Positions 17,056 to 27,022 are shown, numbered from the stretch's first letter. The stretch is 64,000 bases of DNA from Methylocella tundrae (GCF_038024855.1 NZ_CP139089.1:558001-622000), one strand, 5' to 3'. Numbers and translations: made by a program. Notes: generated by a model not told the origin, from the letters alone.

Positions 17056-18486
17056 ATGTCGCAATGGCCCGTGCATGGCGCGATTACAGGTCCGATCGTC
17101 CTGATCGGCTTCGGCTCGATCGGGCGCGGAATATTGCCCCTGATCGAGCGGCATTTCACCTTCGACAAGGCGCGCTTCACCGTCATCGACCCCGAAGACA
17201 AGGACCGTCATCTGCTCGATGAGCGCGGCATCGCTTTCGTGAAGGAAGCCGTCACGCGGGGAAACTTCGTCGATCTCCTGAAGCCCTTGCTCACCGAGGG
17301 CGAGGGCCAGGCTTTTCTCGTCAATCTCTCCGTCGACGTCTCCTCAGCTGCGATCATGCGTCTTTGCCATGAGGTCGGCGCGCTCTATATCGACACGGTC
17401 GCCGAGCCCTGGGTTGGATTTTATACCGACACGCGGCTGACGCAGTCCGAACGCTCGAACTATGCGCTGCGCGAGGCGGTGCTTGATTTACGCAGGGCGA
17501 TCGGTCCCGGACCCACGGCGATTTCCTGCTGCGGCGCCAATCCTGGCATGGTGTCCTGGTTCGTCAAGCAGGCGCTTTTGAATGTCGCCGCTGATTGCGG
17601 AATAGAGGCCGAGGCTCCGACGACACGTCAGCACTGGGCGGACCTCGCCCGCCAGGTCGGAGTCGAAGGCATCCACATCGCCGAGCGCGACACGCAGCGC
17701 GCGCGTTCGCCCAAGCCGATGGGGGTTTTCGTCAACACCTGGTCGGTCGAAGGCTTCATCTCGGAAGGCCTGCAGCCAGCCGAACTCGGCTGGGGCACGC
17801 ATGAGAAGCATTTGCCCCCAGAGGGCAAGCGGCACGCTTTCGGCCCCGATTGCGCGATCTATCTGATGCGTCCCGGCGCCGGCACGCGGGTGCGCTCCTG
17901 GACGCCGACGGCGAAAGCGCAGCATGGCTGGCTGATTACGCATAATGAATCGATTTCGATCGCCGACTATTTTACCGTGCGCGAAGCCGGCGAGGTGGTT
18001 TACCGGCCGACCTGCCACTATGCCTATCGCCCGGCTGACGACGCCGTTTTATCGCTCGATGAGATGGCGGGCGCGCAATGGCGCGCACAGGAGGAATCGC
18101 ACATTCTGGAGGAGGACGAGATCGTCGACGGCATCGATGAACTCGGCGTGCTTCTCTATGGTCATGCGAAAAACGCCTATTGGTATGGCTCGCAGCTCTC
18201 GGTCGAGGAAACGCGCCGCGTTGCGCCCTATCAGAACGCCACCGGGCTGCAGGTAAGCTCGGCTGTCCTCGCCGGCATGGTCTGGGCGCTGGAGAATCCG
18301 CGCGCTGGCATTGTCGAGGCGGACGAACTCGATTTTCAGCGTTGCCTTGAAGTTCAGCGCCCCTATCTCGGGCCTGTCGTCGGCGAATATACCGATTGGA
18401 CGCCGCTGAAGGACAGGGGCGTTTTGTTCGCCGAAGACCTCGACACGGATAGCCCGTGGCAATTCAAGAACGTCATCGTGCGGTAA
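17056..18486 (+). CDS. hss: Homospermidine synthase
   Basis: NAD-dependent enzyme that joins two aminobutyl groups from putrescine to make sym-homospermidine, the main triamine in many rhizobia and relatives. The N-terminal GPIVLIGFGSIGRGILPLI is the NAD-binding loop. The region ISCCGANPGMVSWFVKQAL and the later TWSVEGFISEGLQPAELGWG match the bacterial homospermidine synthase family (saccharopine dehydrogenase-like). 476 residues, as usual. GGAG lies 8 bases before the ATG at 17056. Works with the ornithine decarboxylase upstream. Confidence 0.95.
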   Translation: MSQWPVHGAITGPIVLIGFGSIGRGILPLIERHFTFDKARFTVIDPEDKDRHLLDERGIAFVKEAVTRGNFVDLLKPLLTEGEGQAFLVNLSVDVSSAAIMRLCHEVGALYIDTVAEPWVGFYTDTRLTQSERSNYALREAVLDLRRAIGPGPTAISCCGANPGMVSWFVKQALLNVAADCGIEAEAPTTRQHWADLARQVGVEGIHIAERDTQRARSPKPMGVFVNTWSVEGFISEGLQPAELGWGTHEKHLPPEGKRHAFGPDCAIYLMRPGAGTRVRSWTPTAKAQHGWLITHNESISIADYFTVREAGEVVYRPTCHYAYRPADDAVLSLDEMAGAQWRAQEESHILEEDEIVDGIDELGVLLYGHAKNAYWYGSQLSVEETRRVAPYQNATGLQVSSAVLAGMVWALENPRAGIVEADELDFQRCLEVQRPYLGPVVGEYTDWTPLKDRGVLFAEDLDTDSPWQFKNVIVR

Positions 18487-18563
18487 AAAGCACATCCCGA
18501 GAAGCGCCCCAAGGGCGCGTCTTGAAGGTGTGAGCCAACGGAGCAAGCCCGCCCCGTGGGTAG

Positions 18564-18584
18564 AGAGGCCCCTTTGGGGCCTCT
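18564..18584. terminator. Strong hairpin between convergent genes, probable bidirectional terminator
   Basis: A perfect 9-bp stem AGAGGCCCC/GGGGCCTCT with a TTT loop lies between the ends of homospermidine synthase (18486) and the oxidoreductase gene (18621). The T-run is short (TTCG), so termination may be partial or helped by Rho. Confidence 0.6.
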
Positions 18585-18620
18585 TCGCTATGAGGGCTTG
18601 AGGCGCCGGACGGGTCCGGT

Positions 18621-21600
18621 CTATTCCGCCGCGATTTTCATCGATCTCGTTTCCTGTCGAAACTGGTCGAGCAGGGCATGGCTTTCGTTCTTCGCGGCTT
18701 CGAGACTGCGCAGCTTCACATGCCCGAAGCCGCGGATCTTCTGCGGAACCTCCGCCAGCGCGACGGCGAGCGTGTGATTGTCGGGCGATAGCCTTTCGAC
18801 GATCTCATTGAGCAATATTTCATAATCGGCGATGAGTTTGCGCTCCAGCCGACGCTCCGCCGTATAGCCGAAGATATCAAACGGCGTTGCGCGCAAGAAC
18901 TTCAGCCGTGCGAGCGCTTTGAACGCCGTCATCATCCAGGGGCCAAAGCTCGTCTTGACCGCTTCGCCTCTGGCGTTCTTTCGGCCGAGAATGGGAGGCG
19001 CGAGATGGAATTCGAATCTGAGATCGCCCTCGAAGGTTTGGGCGACCTGCTTTGCAAAGCTCCCGTCCGTATAGAGCCGCGCGACCTCATATTCGTCCTT
19101 GACAGCCATCAGTTTGAAAAGAGCGCGCGCGACCGCTTGCGTCAATTCCAGGCTTCCAGGGGTCCGTTCGCGCTCAGCGTCTTTGATGAAGGACACCGTG
19201 GACAGGTAACGCCTGGCGTAAGCGGCGTTCTCGTAAGCCGAAAGAAAAGCGGCGCGCGACGCGATGAGTTCTTCGAGCGTTTGCGTCGCCTTTGGAGCCA
19301 GCGGGCTCCGACCCAGCCCGCCGATGAAGGCTGCGACAGCCTCCATATCCGCGGCGGCGCGGCGCCCCCACAAAAACGCCTGGCTGTTCATCTCGACCGC
19401 TTCGCCGTTCAGTTCGATGGCGCGAAGCAGCGATGCGTCGTCAAGGGGCACAAAACCGTGCTGCCATGCGTAGCCGAGCATGAACATATTGGCCGCGATC
19501 GAATTGCCGAGCAGCGCTGTCGCCATTCCGGTGGCGTTGATGAAGTGCGCGCCATCGCCGGCGGCCTGCTCGATGGCGCGTTTGATCGCCGCGCTTGGCA
19601 GAGTGAAATCGGCGTCGCGCGTAAACTCGCCGGGGTAGATTTCGGCGGTGTTGATGACGACGCCAGCCTCGCCTCTGCGGATGGCGGCGCGCGCCTGAGC
19701 CGACCCCGACACGACAAGATCGCAGCCGAGAATGAGATCGGCTTCGCCGGCGGCGACGCGAATGGCGTGAATGTCGGCGGGATTTTGGGCGATCTTGACA
19801 TGGCTCATCACGGCGCCGCCCTTTTGCGCGAGCCCTGCCATGTCGATGACGCCGCAGCCCTTGCCTTCGATATGCGCGGCCATGCCGAGAATGGCGCCGA
19901 TGGTCACGACTCCCGTACCGCCGACTCCGGTGACGAGAATGCCATAAGGACGCGGCCCGATCGCGGGCAACCGCGGACGCGGCGGAGCCGGGGCGTCGAA
20001 ATCCTGCCGCCCCGACGCTTTTTTGAGCGTGGCGCCGTGAACGGTCACGAAGGAAGGACAAAAGCCTTCAGCGCAGGAAAAATCCTTGTTGCAGCTTGAT
20101 TGATCAATGACACGCTTGCGCCCGAATTCAGTTTCGAGAGGCTGAATGGACACGCAATTCGATTTCACGCCGCAATCGCCGCAGCCCTCGCAGACGAGTT
20201 CGTTGATGATGACGCGCTTTTCGGGATCGGCATATTCGCCGCGCTTGCGGCGCCGGCGCTTCTCGGTGGCGCATGTCTGATCATAAATCAGCACGGTGAC
20301 GCCCGAAACGGCGGCGAGTTCGCGCTGCGCCTCGTCAAGTTCGCGGCGATGGCGGACGGAAAGACCGGGGGGCCATTTGAGGTTGGCCGGATATTTCTCT
20401 GGATCATCCGTCACGACGATGATGCGGGCGACGTTTTCGGCGGCGACCTGCCGCGCGATGCGGTCCACCGAAAGGTCGCCTTCGAGCCGCTGGCCGCCCG
20501 TCATGGCGATCGTGCTGTTGAAGAGGATTTTATAGGTGATGTTGGCGCGCGCCGTGACGGCGAAGCGCAAGGCGAGAATGCCGGAATGATTGTAGGTGCC
20601 GTCGCCAAGATTCTGGAAAACATGCGGGCGTTTAGAGAAAGGCGCTTCGCCGACCCAATTGGCGCCTTCGCCGCCCATCTGGGTAACCCCCTCGGTGGCG
20701 CGGTCCATCGACTGGACCATATAGTGGCAGCCGATGCCGGCATAAGCGCGCATGCCGTCCGGCACCTGCGTCGAACTATTATGGGGACAGCCAGAGCAGA
20801 AATAGGGTGAGCGCGCCGGAAGCGTCTCGCCGGAGCCGAGCATCGCCTGCGCGCGCTCAAGCGCCTCGAGGCGCTGCTCGAGCCTCTCGCTCCGATTGGC
20901 GCGCAGCAGGCGACGCCCGATGGCGATGGCGATGTCATTCGCGTCAAGAGCGCCAGCGGCTGGAAACAGCCAGCGGCCGTTTTCATCCTTTTTACCGATC
21001 AGCGTCGGCTGGTTTGGCGATCCGTAGAGTTCTTCGCGCAACTGCGCCTCGATCAGCGAACGCTTCTCCTCGACGACGATGATGAGATCGAGTCCTTGCG
21101 CGAATTGCCTCAAGGCGATGGGCTCGAGCGGCCAGACGCAGCCGATCTTGAGGATGCGCAGGCCAAGCGCATTGGCGCCGACTTCGTCGAGGCCGAGTTC
21201 GTCCATCGCCTGGCGCACGTCGAGATAGGATTTGCCCGCGGCGATCACGCCAATTTTTGCATTGGTCCCGCCCGAAGTGATGATCCTGTTCAGGCGGTTT
21301 GCCCGAACCCAGGCGAGCACTGCGTCGCGCTTGAAATTGTGCAGTCTTCGTTCCTGTTCGAGGACCGGATCGCGTGCGCGAATGTTGAGGCCGCCGGGCG
21401 GCATGACAAAATCAGCCGGCGTGACGGGCCTTGCGCGGTCGATCGAAGCCTCGATCGAGGCGGTCGATTCGACGGTCTCCTTCACGAGCTTCACGCCGAC
21501 CCATACGCCGGCGTAGCGGCTCATCGCATAGCCAAAAAGCCCGTAATCAATGATCTCCTGCACGCCCGCCGGCGAGAGAATAGGCATCATGGCGTTGATG

Positions 21601-22139
21601 AAGTTGAACTCCGACTGATGCGCGGTCGTTGAGGACTCGGCCGTATGATCGTCGCCCATCAGGGCGAGAACCCCGCCATATTTGGACGCGCCAGCGAGAT
21701 TGACGTGCCGAAACACATCGCCGCTGCGGTCGACTCCGGGGCCTTTGCCGTACCAGAGCCCGAAAACGCCGTCGAAAGCGCCTTCGCCGCGCATCTCGGC
21801 TTGCTGCGAGCCCCAGATGGCTGTGGCGGCGAGATCCTCGTTGAGGCCCGGCTGAAACAGAATGTCGTTCGGCTCCAGCACGCTTTTCGCGCGCAGGAAA
21901 TTATGGTCGAGGCCGCCGAGGGGAGAACCGGGATAGCCTGAGATGAACCCCGCCGTCTTCAATCCGGCGCGGCGGTCGAGTTCCCTTTGCATGAGCAAAA
22001 GCCGGACGATCGCCTGCGGACCCGAGACAAACACTCTTTGTCTCGCGAGGTCATATTTATCGGCGAGGGAGACGTCGGCGGCAGAAATGAGCTTCGGCTC
22101 CACGATGCGATCGAGCGGGCCTTTCACCACCTCCGCCAT
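18621..22139 (-). CDS. Indolepyruvate ferredoxin oxidoreductase, fused large/small subunit type
   Basis: Oxidises aryl- or branched-chain 2-oxo acids to acyl-CoA with reduction of ferredoxin or a similar acceptor. The ATG at 22139 (MAEVVKGPLDRIVEP) has AGGAG 10 bases upstream, giving 1172 residues. Domains in order: pyrimidine-binding domain (GFISGYPGSPLGGLDH), middle domain, thiamine diphosphate domain (FSKRPHVFQNLGDGTYNHSG), a cysteine cluster CEGCGDCGVKSNC plus CNKDFSCAEGFC, likely holding Fe-S, and a C-terminal gamma domain (GILVTGVGGTGVVTIGAIL). The fusion of both subunits into one chain is typical of proteobacteria. It follows pqqE by 206 bp. Confidence 0.93.
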   Translation of the reverse strand: MAEVVKGPLDRIVEPKLISAADVSLADKYDLARQRVFVSGPQAIVRLLLMQRELDRRAGLKTAGFISGYPGSPLGGLDHNFLRAKSVLEPNDILFQPGLNEDLAATAIWGSQQAEMRGEGAFDGVFGLWYGKGPGVDRSGDVFRHVNLAGASKYGGVLALMGDDHTAESSTTAHQSEFNFINAMMPILSPAGVQEIIDYGLFGYAMSRYAGVWVGVKLVKETVESTASIEASIDRARPVTPADFVMPPGGLNIRARDPVLEQERRLHNFKRDAVLAWVRANRLNRIITSGGTNAKIGVIAAGKSYLDVRQAMDELGLDEVGANALGLRILKIGCVWPLEPIALRQFAQGLDLIIVVEEKRSLIEAQLREELYGSPNQPTLIGKKDENGRWLFPAAGALDANDIAIAIGRRLLRANRSERLEQRLEALERAQAMLGSGETLPARSPYFCSGCPHNSSTQVPDGMRAYAGIGCHYMVQSMDRATEGVTQMGGEGANWVGEAPFSKRPHVFQNLGDGTYNHSGILALRFAVTARANITYKILFNSTIAMTGGQRLEGDLSVDRIARQVAAENVARIIVVTDDPEKYPANLKWPPGLSVRHRRELDEAQRELAAVSGVTVLIYDQTCATEKRRRRKRGEYADPEKRVIINELVCEGCGDCGVKSNCVSIQPLETEFGRKRVIDQSSCNKDFSCAEGFCPSFVTVHGATLKKASGRQDFDAPAPPRPRLPAIGPRPYGILVTGVGGTGVVTIGAILGMAAHIEGKGCGVIDMAGLAQKGGAVMSHVKIAQNPADIHAIRVAAGEADLILGCDLVVSGSAQARAAIRRGEAGVVINTAEIYPGEFTRDADFTLPSAAIKRAIEQAAGDGAHFINATGMATALLGNSIAANMFMLGYAWQHGFVPLDDASLLRAIELNGEAVEMNSQAFLWGRRAAADMEAVAAFIGGLGRSPLAPKATQTLEELIASRAAFLSAYENAAYARRYLSTVSFIKDAERERTPGSLELTQAVARALFKLMAVKDEYEVARLYTDGSFAKQVAQTFEGDLRFEFHLAPPILGRKNARGEAVKTSFGPWMMTAFKALARLKFLRATPFDIFGYTAERRLERKLIADYEILLNEIVERLSPDNHTLAVALAEVPQKIRGFGHVKLRSLEAAKNESHALLDQFRQETRSMKIAAE

Positions 22140-22345
22140 CGCTCTTTTTCTCCTGCCGGGGGCCCGCCAGCCAAACTGCATCGTCCAACCTATAGGCCGG
22201 GACAGTGCGCTTGCCAAGATTCTAGAGCATTGTCACGTAAGGGCGCAAAGCCTCGGGTCCCTATGAGGCGCTGATCGAAGCGGCTTTGCCGAGTTTTCCA
22301 CCGCTGATGCGCGCCGCGCCGGCGGAAACCGGCCAGCGAGGAAGC

Positions 22346-23467
22346 TTATTCCGCTGGCAGGGGCGATTTTATGGCGCGATAGACGTAAGGAGCCTCGGTG
22401 GCGGCTTCTTCCTCGCTGGCGTGTGCGGCAATCGCGGCCACCTTGTCATGATGGGGCGAGAGGTGGCAGACGGGATCAGCGGCGCGCGCATCGCCGGTGA
22501 GGGCGAGCGCCTGGCAGCGGCAGCCGCCGAAGTCGATCTCCTTGCGGGGGCAGGAGCGGCAGGGCTCCTGCATCCACTCCGTGCCGCGAAACGCGTTGAA
22601 CGCCGGCGATCGGAACCAGATGTCCTCAAGGGAATGATCGCGCACATTCCAGAATTCCAGTCCTGGAATCGTTTCCGCGGCATGACAAGGCAAAGCCTTG
22701 CCGCTGGGCGTGACGTTCAGCGTCCGTTTGGCCCAGCCACCCATGCAGGCCTTGGGATATTGCGCGTGGTAGTCTGGAATCACATGGTCGATGACGATGA
22801 CGCCAGCGTAGGTCTCACGCAGCGCCTCAACTTCGGCTATCGCAGCGTCCGCCTGCGCTTTCGTCGGCATCAGCGCCGCCCGGTTGACCATGCCCCAGCC
22901 GTAATACTGCGTATGAGCGATCTCGACGCGCCTTGCGCCGAGCGCTACGGCAAGTTTCACCATCTCGCCGGCGCGGGAAATATTGGCGCGATGAATGACG
23001 GCGTTGACCGTGAGCGGCAGACCAGCCTCGATAATCCAGCCGGCAGCCGCCTGCTTGCGCGCGAAGGCGCCCTCATAGCCGGCGATGCGATCGGCGGATT
23101 TCCCGATCGAATCCTGGATAGAGAGCTGGGCGTGATCGAGCCCCGCGTCGGCAAGCGCCTTGACGCGCTCCCGCGTCAGGCCGATGCCCGACGTGATGAG
23201 ATTGGTATAGAGGCCAACAGACGCGCAATGCGCGACGATTTCCAGAAGATCACGCCGCGCGGCGGGCTCGCCGCCGGACAGATGCGCGTGCAGGACGCCG
23301 AGAGCCGCGGCTTCCGAAAACACCTTCTTCCACGCCGCCGTGTCGATCTCGTCCGCGCGCGCGTCGAGTTCCAGCGGGTTGGAGCAGTAAGGGCAGCCGA
23401 GCGGGCAGCGATGCGTCAGTTCGGCGAGAAGGCCGACAGGATTTGGCGTTTTGACCGGAGCATTCAT
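22346..23467 (-). CDS. pqqE: PQQ biosynthesis radical SAM protein PqqE
   Basis: Radical SAM enzyme that forms the carbon-carbon bond between Glu and Tyr of PqqA. The radical cluster motif is CPLGCPYC (C21, C25, C28), followed by [13 protein letters not shown]. The C-terminal SPASM domain shows [31 protein letters not shown], which bind auxiliary Fe-S clusters. 373 residues. Its ATG overlaps the pqqD stop as ATGA (23464-23467). All conserved cysteines appear to be intact. Confidence 0.97.
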   Translation of the reverse strand: MNAPVKTPNPVGLLAELTHRCPLGCPYCSNPLELDARADEIDTAAWKKVFSEAAALGVLHAHLSGGEPAARRDLLEIVAHCASVGLYTNLITSGIGLTRERVKALADAGLDHAQLSIQDSIGKSADRIAGYEGAFARKQAAAGWIIEAGLPLTVNAVIHRANISRAGEMVKLAVALGARRVEIAHTQYYGWGMVNRAALMPTKAQADAAIAEVEALRETYAGVIVIDHVIPDYHAQYPKACMGGWAKRTLNVTPSGKALPCHAAETIPGLEFWNVRDHSLEDIWFRSPAFNAFRGTEWMQEPCRSCPRKEIDFGGCRCQALALTGDARAADPVCHLSPHHDKVAAIAAHASEEEAATEAPYVYRAIKSPLPAE

Positions 23468-23748
23468 AGGTCCACCATGCGTTTGGCGGCAAGACCATTC
23501 AAAAGGGCGCGCACATCGGCATCGATTCGCGCACGATCGGCTGCGTAAGCCGCCGCCAGATCATCGACGATCGTCTCGATCGTCGTCTCGCCATCGACGC
23601 GCTGCAGGATCGCCACCGCGATCGCGTCAATCTTCACAACCCTCTCGGGGGCGAGCAGCAGCCATTCGCCCCGAGTCTCATCCTGCTTCAATCTTACGCC
23701 GCGCGGCATGCGCGGGATCAGGCCGCTCGTCTGCGCCGTTTCGTTCAC
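23464..23748 (-). CDS. pqqD: PQQ biosynthesis peptide chaperone PqqD
   Basis: Small RiPP-recognition protein that presents PqqA to PqqE. I take the GTG at 23748, which overlaps the pqqC stop as GTGA; this gives 94 residues, the family length. The reading frame upstream of it is only a shadow of pqqC. The segment [34 protein letters not shown] with later [17 protein letters not shown] is the winged-helix-like PqqD fold. Confidence 0.95.
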   Translation of the reverse strand: MNETAQTSGLIPRMPRGVRLKQDETRGEWLLLAPERVVKIDAIAVAILQRVDGETTIETIVDDLAAAYAADRARIDADVRALLNGLAAKRMVDL

Positions 23749-24509
23749 GCCGCTTCTCCGCGCGCCTTGGCGACTGAGCCGGGCTCCCAAGCGCCGGGAG
23801 GGACCGCACCTTCCACATAGGCGCTCCACAAAGAGTCAAGCTGCGCCCACAGCACCGAGCATTTGAACTCGAGCGCCTTGACGACGAGGTCCTGATCGGC
23901 GCGCGTTTTGGCGTGCTGAACGGCGAAATTCAGGGCGAATTCTGCGTCGCGCTTGGCCTGCGGGGGACGTTGCGAGAAATAGGCGAGCGTCTCGGAGCTG
24001 ACGAAGCTATAATGCGCCAGCATGCCGGCGACACGCTCGCCAATGATGTTTGGCGAGAACAATTCCGTCAAAGACGAGGCGACGGCTTCGGTCACGCTGC
24101 GGGTCCGGCAAAATTCGACATAGGCTTCAACAGCGAAGCGCGTTCCGGGCAGAATGCCCTCCGTCGAGATCACATAGTCGCGTGAAAATCCGAGGCTGTC
24201 GGTGAGCTTCAGCCAGCGCTCGATGCCGCCGTCGCCTTCGCGCAGGCCGTCATGGTCCTCGATCCGTTTGCGCCATTGCCGGCGGTCTTCCGCATTGGAG
24301 AGACGCGTCAGCACGGTCGCATCCTTGATCGGAATCATGGATTGATAATAGTAGCGGTTCAGCGCCCAGGCCTGCACCTCTTCATAGGCGCAGCCGCCGC
24401 TGTGCAGGCGGCGATGGAAGCGATGCAGATTATGGTAGCGTTCCGCGCCGACCTGGCGCAGCCGCGCTTCCAATTCTTCGGCGGTCAGTTTTGCCGAATC
24501 ATCCGTCAT
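23745..24509 (-). CDS. pqqC: Pyrroloquinoline-quinone synthase PqqC
   Basis: Cofactor-free oxidase that performs the last ring closure and oxidation to PQQ. The YHNLHRFHRRLHSG segment and RYYYQSMIPIKDA contain the conserved His and Tyr residues of the active site; EGDGGIERWLKL and FSPNIIGERV follow. 254 residues, all-helical TenA-like fold. Overlaps pqqB by 4 bp (ATGA) and pqqD by 4 bp, so the operon is translationally coupled. Confidence 0.97.
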   Translation of the reverse strand: MTDDSAKLTAEELEARLRQVGAERYHNLHRFHRRLHSGGCAYEEVQAWALNRYYYQSMIPIKDATVLTRLSNAEDRRQWRKRIEDHDGLREGDGGIERWLKLTDSLGFSRDYVISTEGILPGTRFAVEAYVEFCRTRSVTEAVASSLTELFSPNIIGERVAGMLAHYSFVSSETLAYFSQRPPQAKRDAEFALNFAVQHAKTRADQDLVVKALEFKCSVLWAQLDSLWSAYVEGAVPPGAWEPGSVAKARGEAA

Positions 24510-25405
24510 AGCTTGACCTCCATGCCATCATAGGCGACCTCCCACCCTGCCTTTTCGACGCTTTCGCGCTCTTTCGAATCCTCGATAAGAATGGGATTCG
24601 TATTATTGATGTGCACATAGATTTTTCTGGCGATTCCGCTAGAGGCGAAACGCGCCAGCGAGCCGTTTTCTCCGCTCAGCGCGACATGGCCCATGCGGTG
24701 AGCCGTCTTCGGCGAAAGGCCGAGGGCCACCATTTCATCGTCCGTATAGGTCGTGCCGTCGAAGAAAACGAGATCGGCGCCCTGCAACCGCTTGAAGACG
24801 CGCTCATTCACGTCGGAGCAGCCGGGAACGTAAAAGAAGCTCTTCGCTCCGTCGCTGATTTCGAGGCCAACGGTCGATTCGCCTTCGGCGCCGACGTCCA
24901 CGACGTCTTCCTCGAGATAAAGCGGGATCTTGCCGGGCACGGCGAAGGGCGTGATTTTTAATCCGATGCCCGTATCGACGGTGGACTCGAGATCCACGGC
25001 GCGGGTTTGGACCAGGGCTTTATTCAAAACCCCGAAAACACTCGAGTTCGCCACTTGCGCCAAGGTCGCGTGGCTGCCGAACAGCGTAAAAGCCTGTTGT
25101 TCGCGCAGCGTCAAAAGACCAGCGAGATGATCGATGTCGCCATTGGTGACAAAGACCGCCGAAATCGGCGATTGCCTGCTGGCGCCGCGCGGATGCAGCG
25201 CCGGAGAATTGATGATTTGCTGGCGGAGATCAGGCGAGGCGTTGAGAAGAACCCAACGCTCGCCGTCAGCGCTCACCGCCAAACTGGACTGGCTGCGCGC
25301 CTTGACGCGTTTATCGCCGCTCCATGCAAGTTGGCAGACGGGACAGTTGCAGTTCCATTGCGGAAAGCCACCGCCCGCCGCCGAGCCGAGAACGAGAATG
25401 CGCAA
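24506..25405 (-). CDS. pqqB: PQQ biosynthesis protein PqqB
   Basis: Metallo-beta-lactamase-fold oxygenase that hydroxylates the tyrosine of the cross-linked Glu-Tyr intermediate. MRILVLGSAAGGGFPQWNC is the family start; the CNCPVC cysteines bind structural zinc; the metal site starts with TNGDIDHLAGLLTLRE, a variant of HxHxDH as usual in PqqB; and the C-terminal YVHINNTNPIL completes it. 299 residues, normal length. It starts 43 bp after the pqqA stop. Confidence 0.96.
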   Translation of the reverse strand: MRILVLGSAAGGGFPQWNCNCPVCQLAWSGDKRVKARSQSSLAVSADGERWVLLNASPDLRQQIINSPALHPRGASRQSPISAVFVTNGDIDHLAGLLTLREQQAFTLFGSHATLAQVANSSVFGVLNKALVQTRAVDLESTVDTGIGLKITPFAVPGKIPLYLEEDVVDVGAEGESTVGLEISDGAKSFFYVPGCSDVNERVFKRLQGADLVFFDGTTYTDDEMVALGLSPKTAHRMGHVALSGENGSLARFASSGIARKIYVHINNTNPILIEDSKERESVEKAGWEVAYDGMEVKL

Positions 25406-25448
25406 GGCGCGAGCCGATCAGCGTTTACAGAAGCTTCAGCTTCAAGCT

Positions 25449-25526
25449 TCAGATTTCAGCAGAAGCGTAGCTGGTGACTTCCATGCCGACGCAAACTTCT
25501 GTGATGACGGGGGTTGACCAAGCCAT
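25449..25526 (-). CDS. pqqA: PQQ precursor peptide PqqA (25 residues)
   Basis: Too short for ordinary gene calling but clear. The minus strand from the ATG at 25526 reads MAWSTPVITEVCVGMEVTSY then ASAEI and a TGA at 25449-25451. Glu16 and Tyr20 (EVTSY) are the two residues joined by PqqE to make the PQQ skeleton. A perfect AAGGAGG ribosome binding site lies 7 bases upstream (25534-25540). First gene of pqqABCDE. Such a strong binding site fits the high PqqA expression known from methylotrophs. Confidence 0.97.
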   Translation of the reverse strand: MAWSTPVITEVCVGMEVTSYASAEI

Positions 25527-25619
25527 ATTAAGCCTCCTTAGAATTGCCGGGCATTGAGCCGAGTTAAAGTTTCCTACCTTGAACAGGTCTCAGCCCGTTC
25601 CAGACGCATATAACATCGC

Positions 25620-25648
25620 GTGTGGCATCTCGCCACGCATTTTTTTTT
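25620..25648 (+). other. Hairpin with T9 tract upstream of pqqA
   Basis: GTGGC/GCCAC (25622-25626 with 25632-25636, extendable by a G-U and G-C pair) followed by nine T on the plus strand. It has the form of a terminator but no plus-strand gene precedes it. On the minus strand it would be an A-tract followed by a hairpin in the pqqA leader or promoter region. Confidence 0.5.
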
Positions 25649-25759
25649 GACATCTGCGGTTTTTGGGCGCCAACCCTTTGATATTGAGGGGATTAAAGCT
25701 CATTTCCTGGGCGCGACGTTATATTCGATGAAAACCATAGCCGCGCCCGATGGAGCCTT

Positions 25760-26365
25760 TCAGAGCCATCCGCGCGCCGCGGCGGAGTTTTTTTCATAGG
25801 ATTCGATGTGGGCGGCCTTCTCGAGGGTAAGGCCGATGTCGTCCAGCCCGTTCATCAGGCAATGCTTGCGGAAGGGGTCGATGTCGAATTTGACCACGCC
25901 GCCGTCCGGTCCGCGAATCTCCTGCGATTCGAGGTCGATGGACAGAGTGGCGTTGGCGCCTCGCTCGGCGTCATCCATCAGCTTTTCAAGGTCTTCCGGT
26001 GCGACGACGATCGGCAGAATGCCGTTTTTGAAGCAATTATTGTAGAAAATATCTGCGAAGCTTGTCGAAATCACGCAGCGGATGCCGAAATCGAGCAAAG
26101 CCCAAGGCGCATGCTCGCGCGATGAGCCGCAGCCGAAGTTATCCTCGGCGACCAGGATCTTCGCGTTGCGATAAGCGGACTTGTTCAGCACGAAATCCGG
26201 ATTTTCTGAACCATCTTCATTATAGCGCAATTCCGCGAACAGTCCGCTGCCGAGGCCGGTCCGCTTGATGGTCTTCAGATATTGTTTCGGAATGATCATG
26301 TCGGTGTCGACATTGGTGATTTTCAGCGGCGCCGCGACGCCGCTGAGGGAAGTGAATTTTTCCAT
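25760..26365 (-). CDS. leuD: 3-isopropylmalate dehydratase small subunit
   Basis: Small subunit of isopropylmalate isomerase in leucine synthesis; pairs with LeuC, which is not in the window. The ATG at 26365 ([14 protein letters not shown]) is chosen because the family begins there; the 38 codons upstream look like noise. [16 protein letters not shown] and [18 protein letters not shown] are the swivel-domain motifs. 201 residues. It stands 159 bp after the metallopeptidase gene and has its own leader. Confidence 0.96.
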   Translation of the reverse strand: MEKFTSLSGVAAPLKITNVDTDMIIPKQYLKTIKRTGLGSGLFAELRYNEDGSENPDFVLNKSAYRNAKILVAEDNFGCGSSREHAPWALLDFGIRCVISTSFADIFYNNCFKNGILPIVVAPEDLEKLMDDAERGANATLSIDLESQEIRGPDGGVVKFDIDPFRKHCLMNGLDDIGLTLEKAAHIESYEKNSAAARGWL

Positions 26366-26524
26366 TGTGTTCGTCCTGATCGCCTGCGGGCGGCGCCTCC
26401 ATGAGGGCGCGCCGAAGGATTTGCTGCGCTTTCCCGCCTGGCGCGCGGGCGTCCAGCGTTTATCCGAAGCTCTTATCAAAGCGTTCTGCGGCAGGCAAAC
26501 GCCAGCGGCCCGAAATCTGACGCT

Positions 26525-26944
26525 TCAGCGCATCGACTCCTCAATCGCCTCCATATCCGCGTCCGACAACCCAAAATGGTGCCCGATCTCGTGCACCAGC
26601 ACATGGGTGATGATTGCCCCTAGCGTATCCTCCTGGTCAGCCCAGAAATCGAGGATCGGGCGGCGGTAGAGCCAGACCATATTGGGAAACTGCCCAGTCT
26701 GGAGCGTGGAGGCGCCCTGCGCGAGGCCGCGGCCGCGAAAAAGCCCGAGCAGGTCGAACTCGGTCTCGCAATCCATGTCTTTCAGGGTCTCCTCGTCGGG
26801 AAAATCCTCGACCCGGATGATGACGCCTTCACACAGACGGCGAAACTCTTCCGGCAGTTCGGCGAACGCGTCCCTTGCTATCAGATCGAAGTCTTCGATC
26901 GAGGGCGCGGCAATATTTGTCCAGTCGAGATTGCGGGAAGTCAT
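26525..26944 (-). CDS. Metallopeptidase family protein (zincin-like, DUF1025)
   Basis: Small protein with a zinc-protease motif HEIGHHFGLSD (H118, E119, H122) near its C-terminus and the family segment LFRGRGLAQGA, QFPNMVWLYRRPIL. It fits the Zincin_1 family of about 130-residue proteins with minimal MTP fold. No signal peptide, so it is expected to be cytoplasmic. Substrates are not known. 139 residues. Confidence 0.88.
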   Translation of the reverse strand: MTSRNLDWTNIAAPSIEDFDLIARDAFAELPEEFRRLCEGVIIRVEDFPDEETLKDMDCETEFDLLGLFRGRGLAQGASTLQTGQFPNMVWLYRRPILDFWADQEDTLGAIITHVLVHEIGHHFGLSDADMEAIEESMR

Positions 26945-27022
26945 CGGCAGCTCTCATCGTTGGGACAGGAATATTTAATATTTACAGTATAATGCGGTGA
27001 TATCCTCGCGGAAAGAGGCAGC

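Noticed and set aside
22286..23548. 420-codon plus-strand frame opposite pqqE
   Set aside because: Antisense shadow of pqqE, which is clearly real with all its cysteines.
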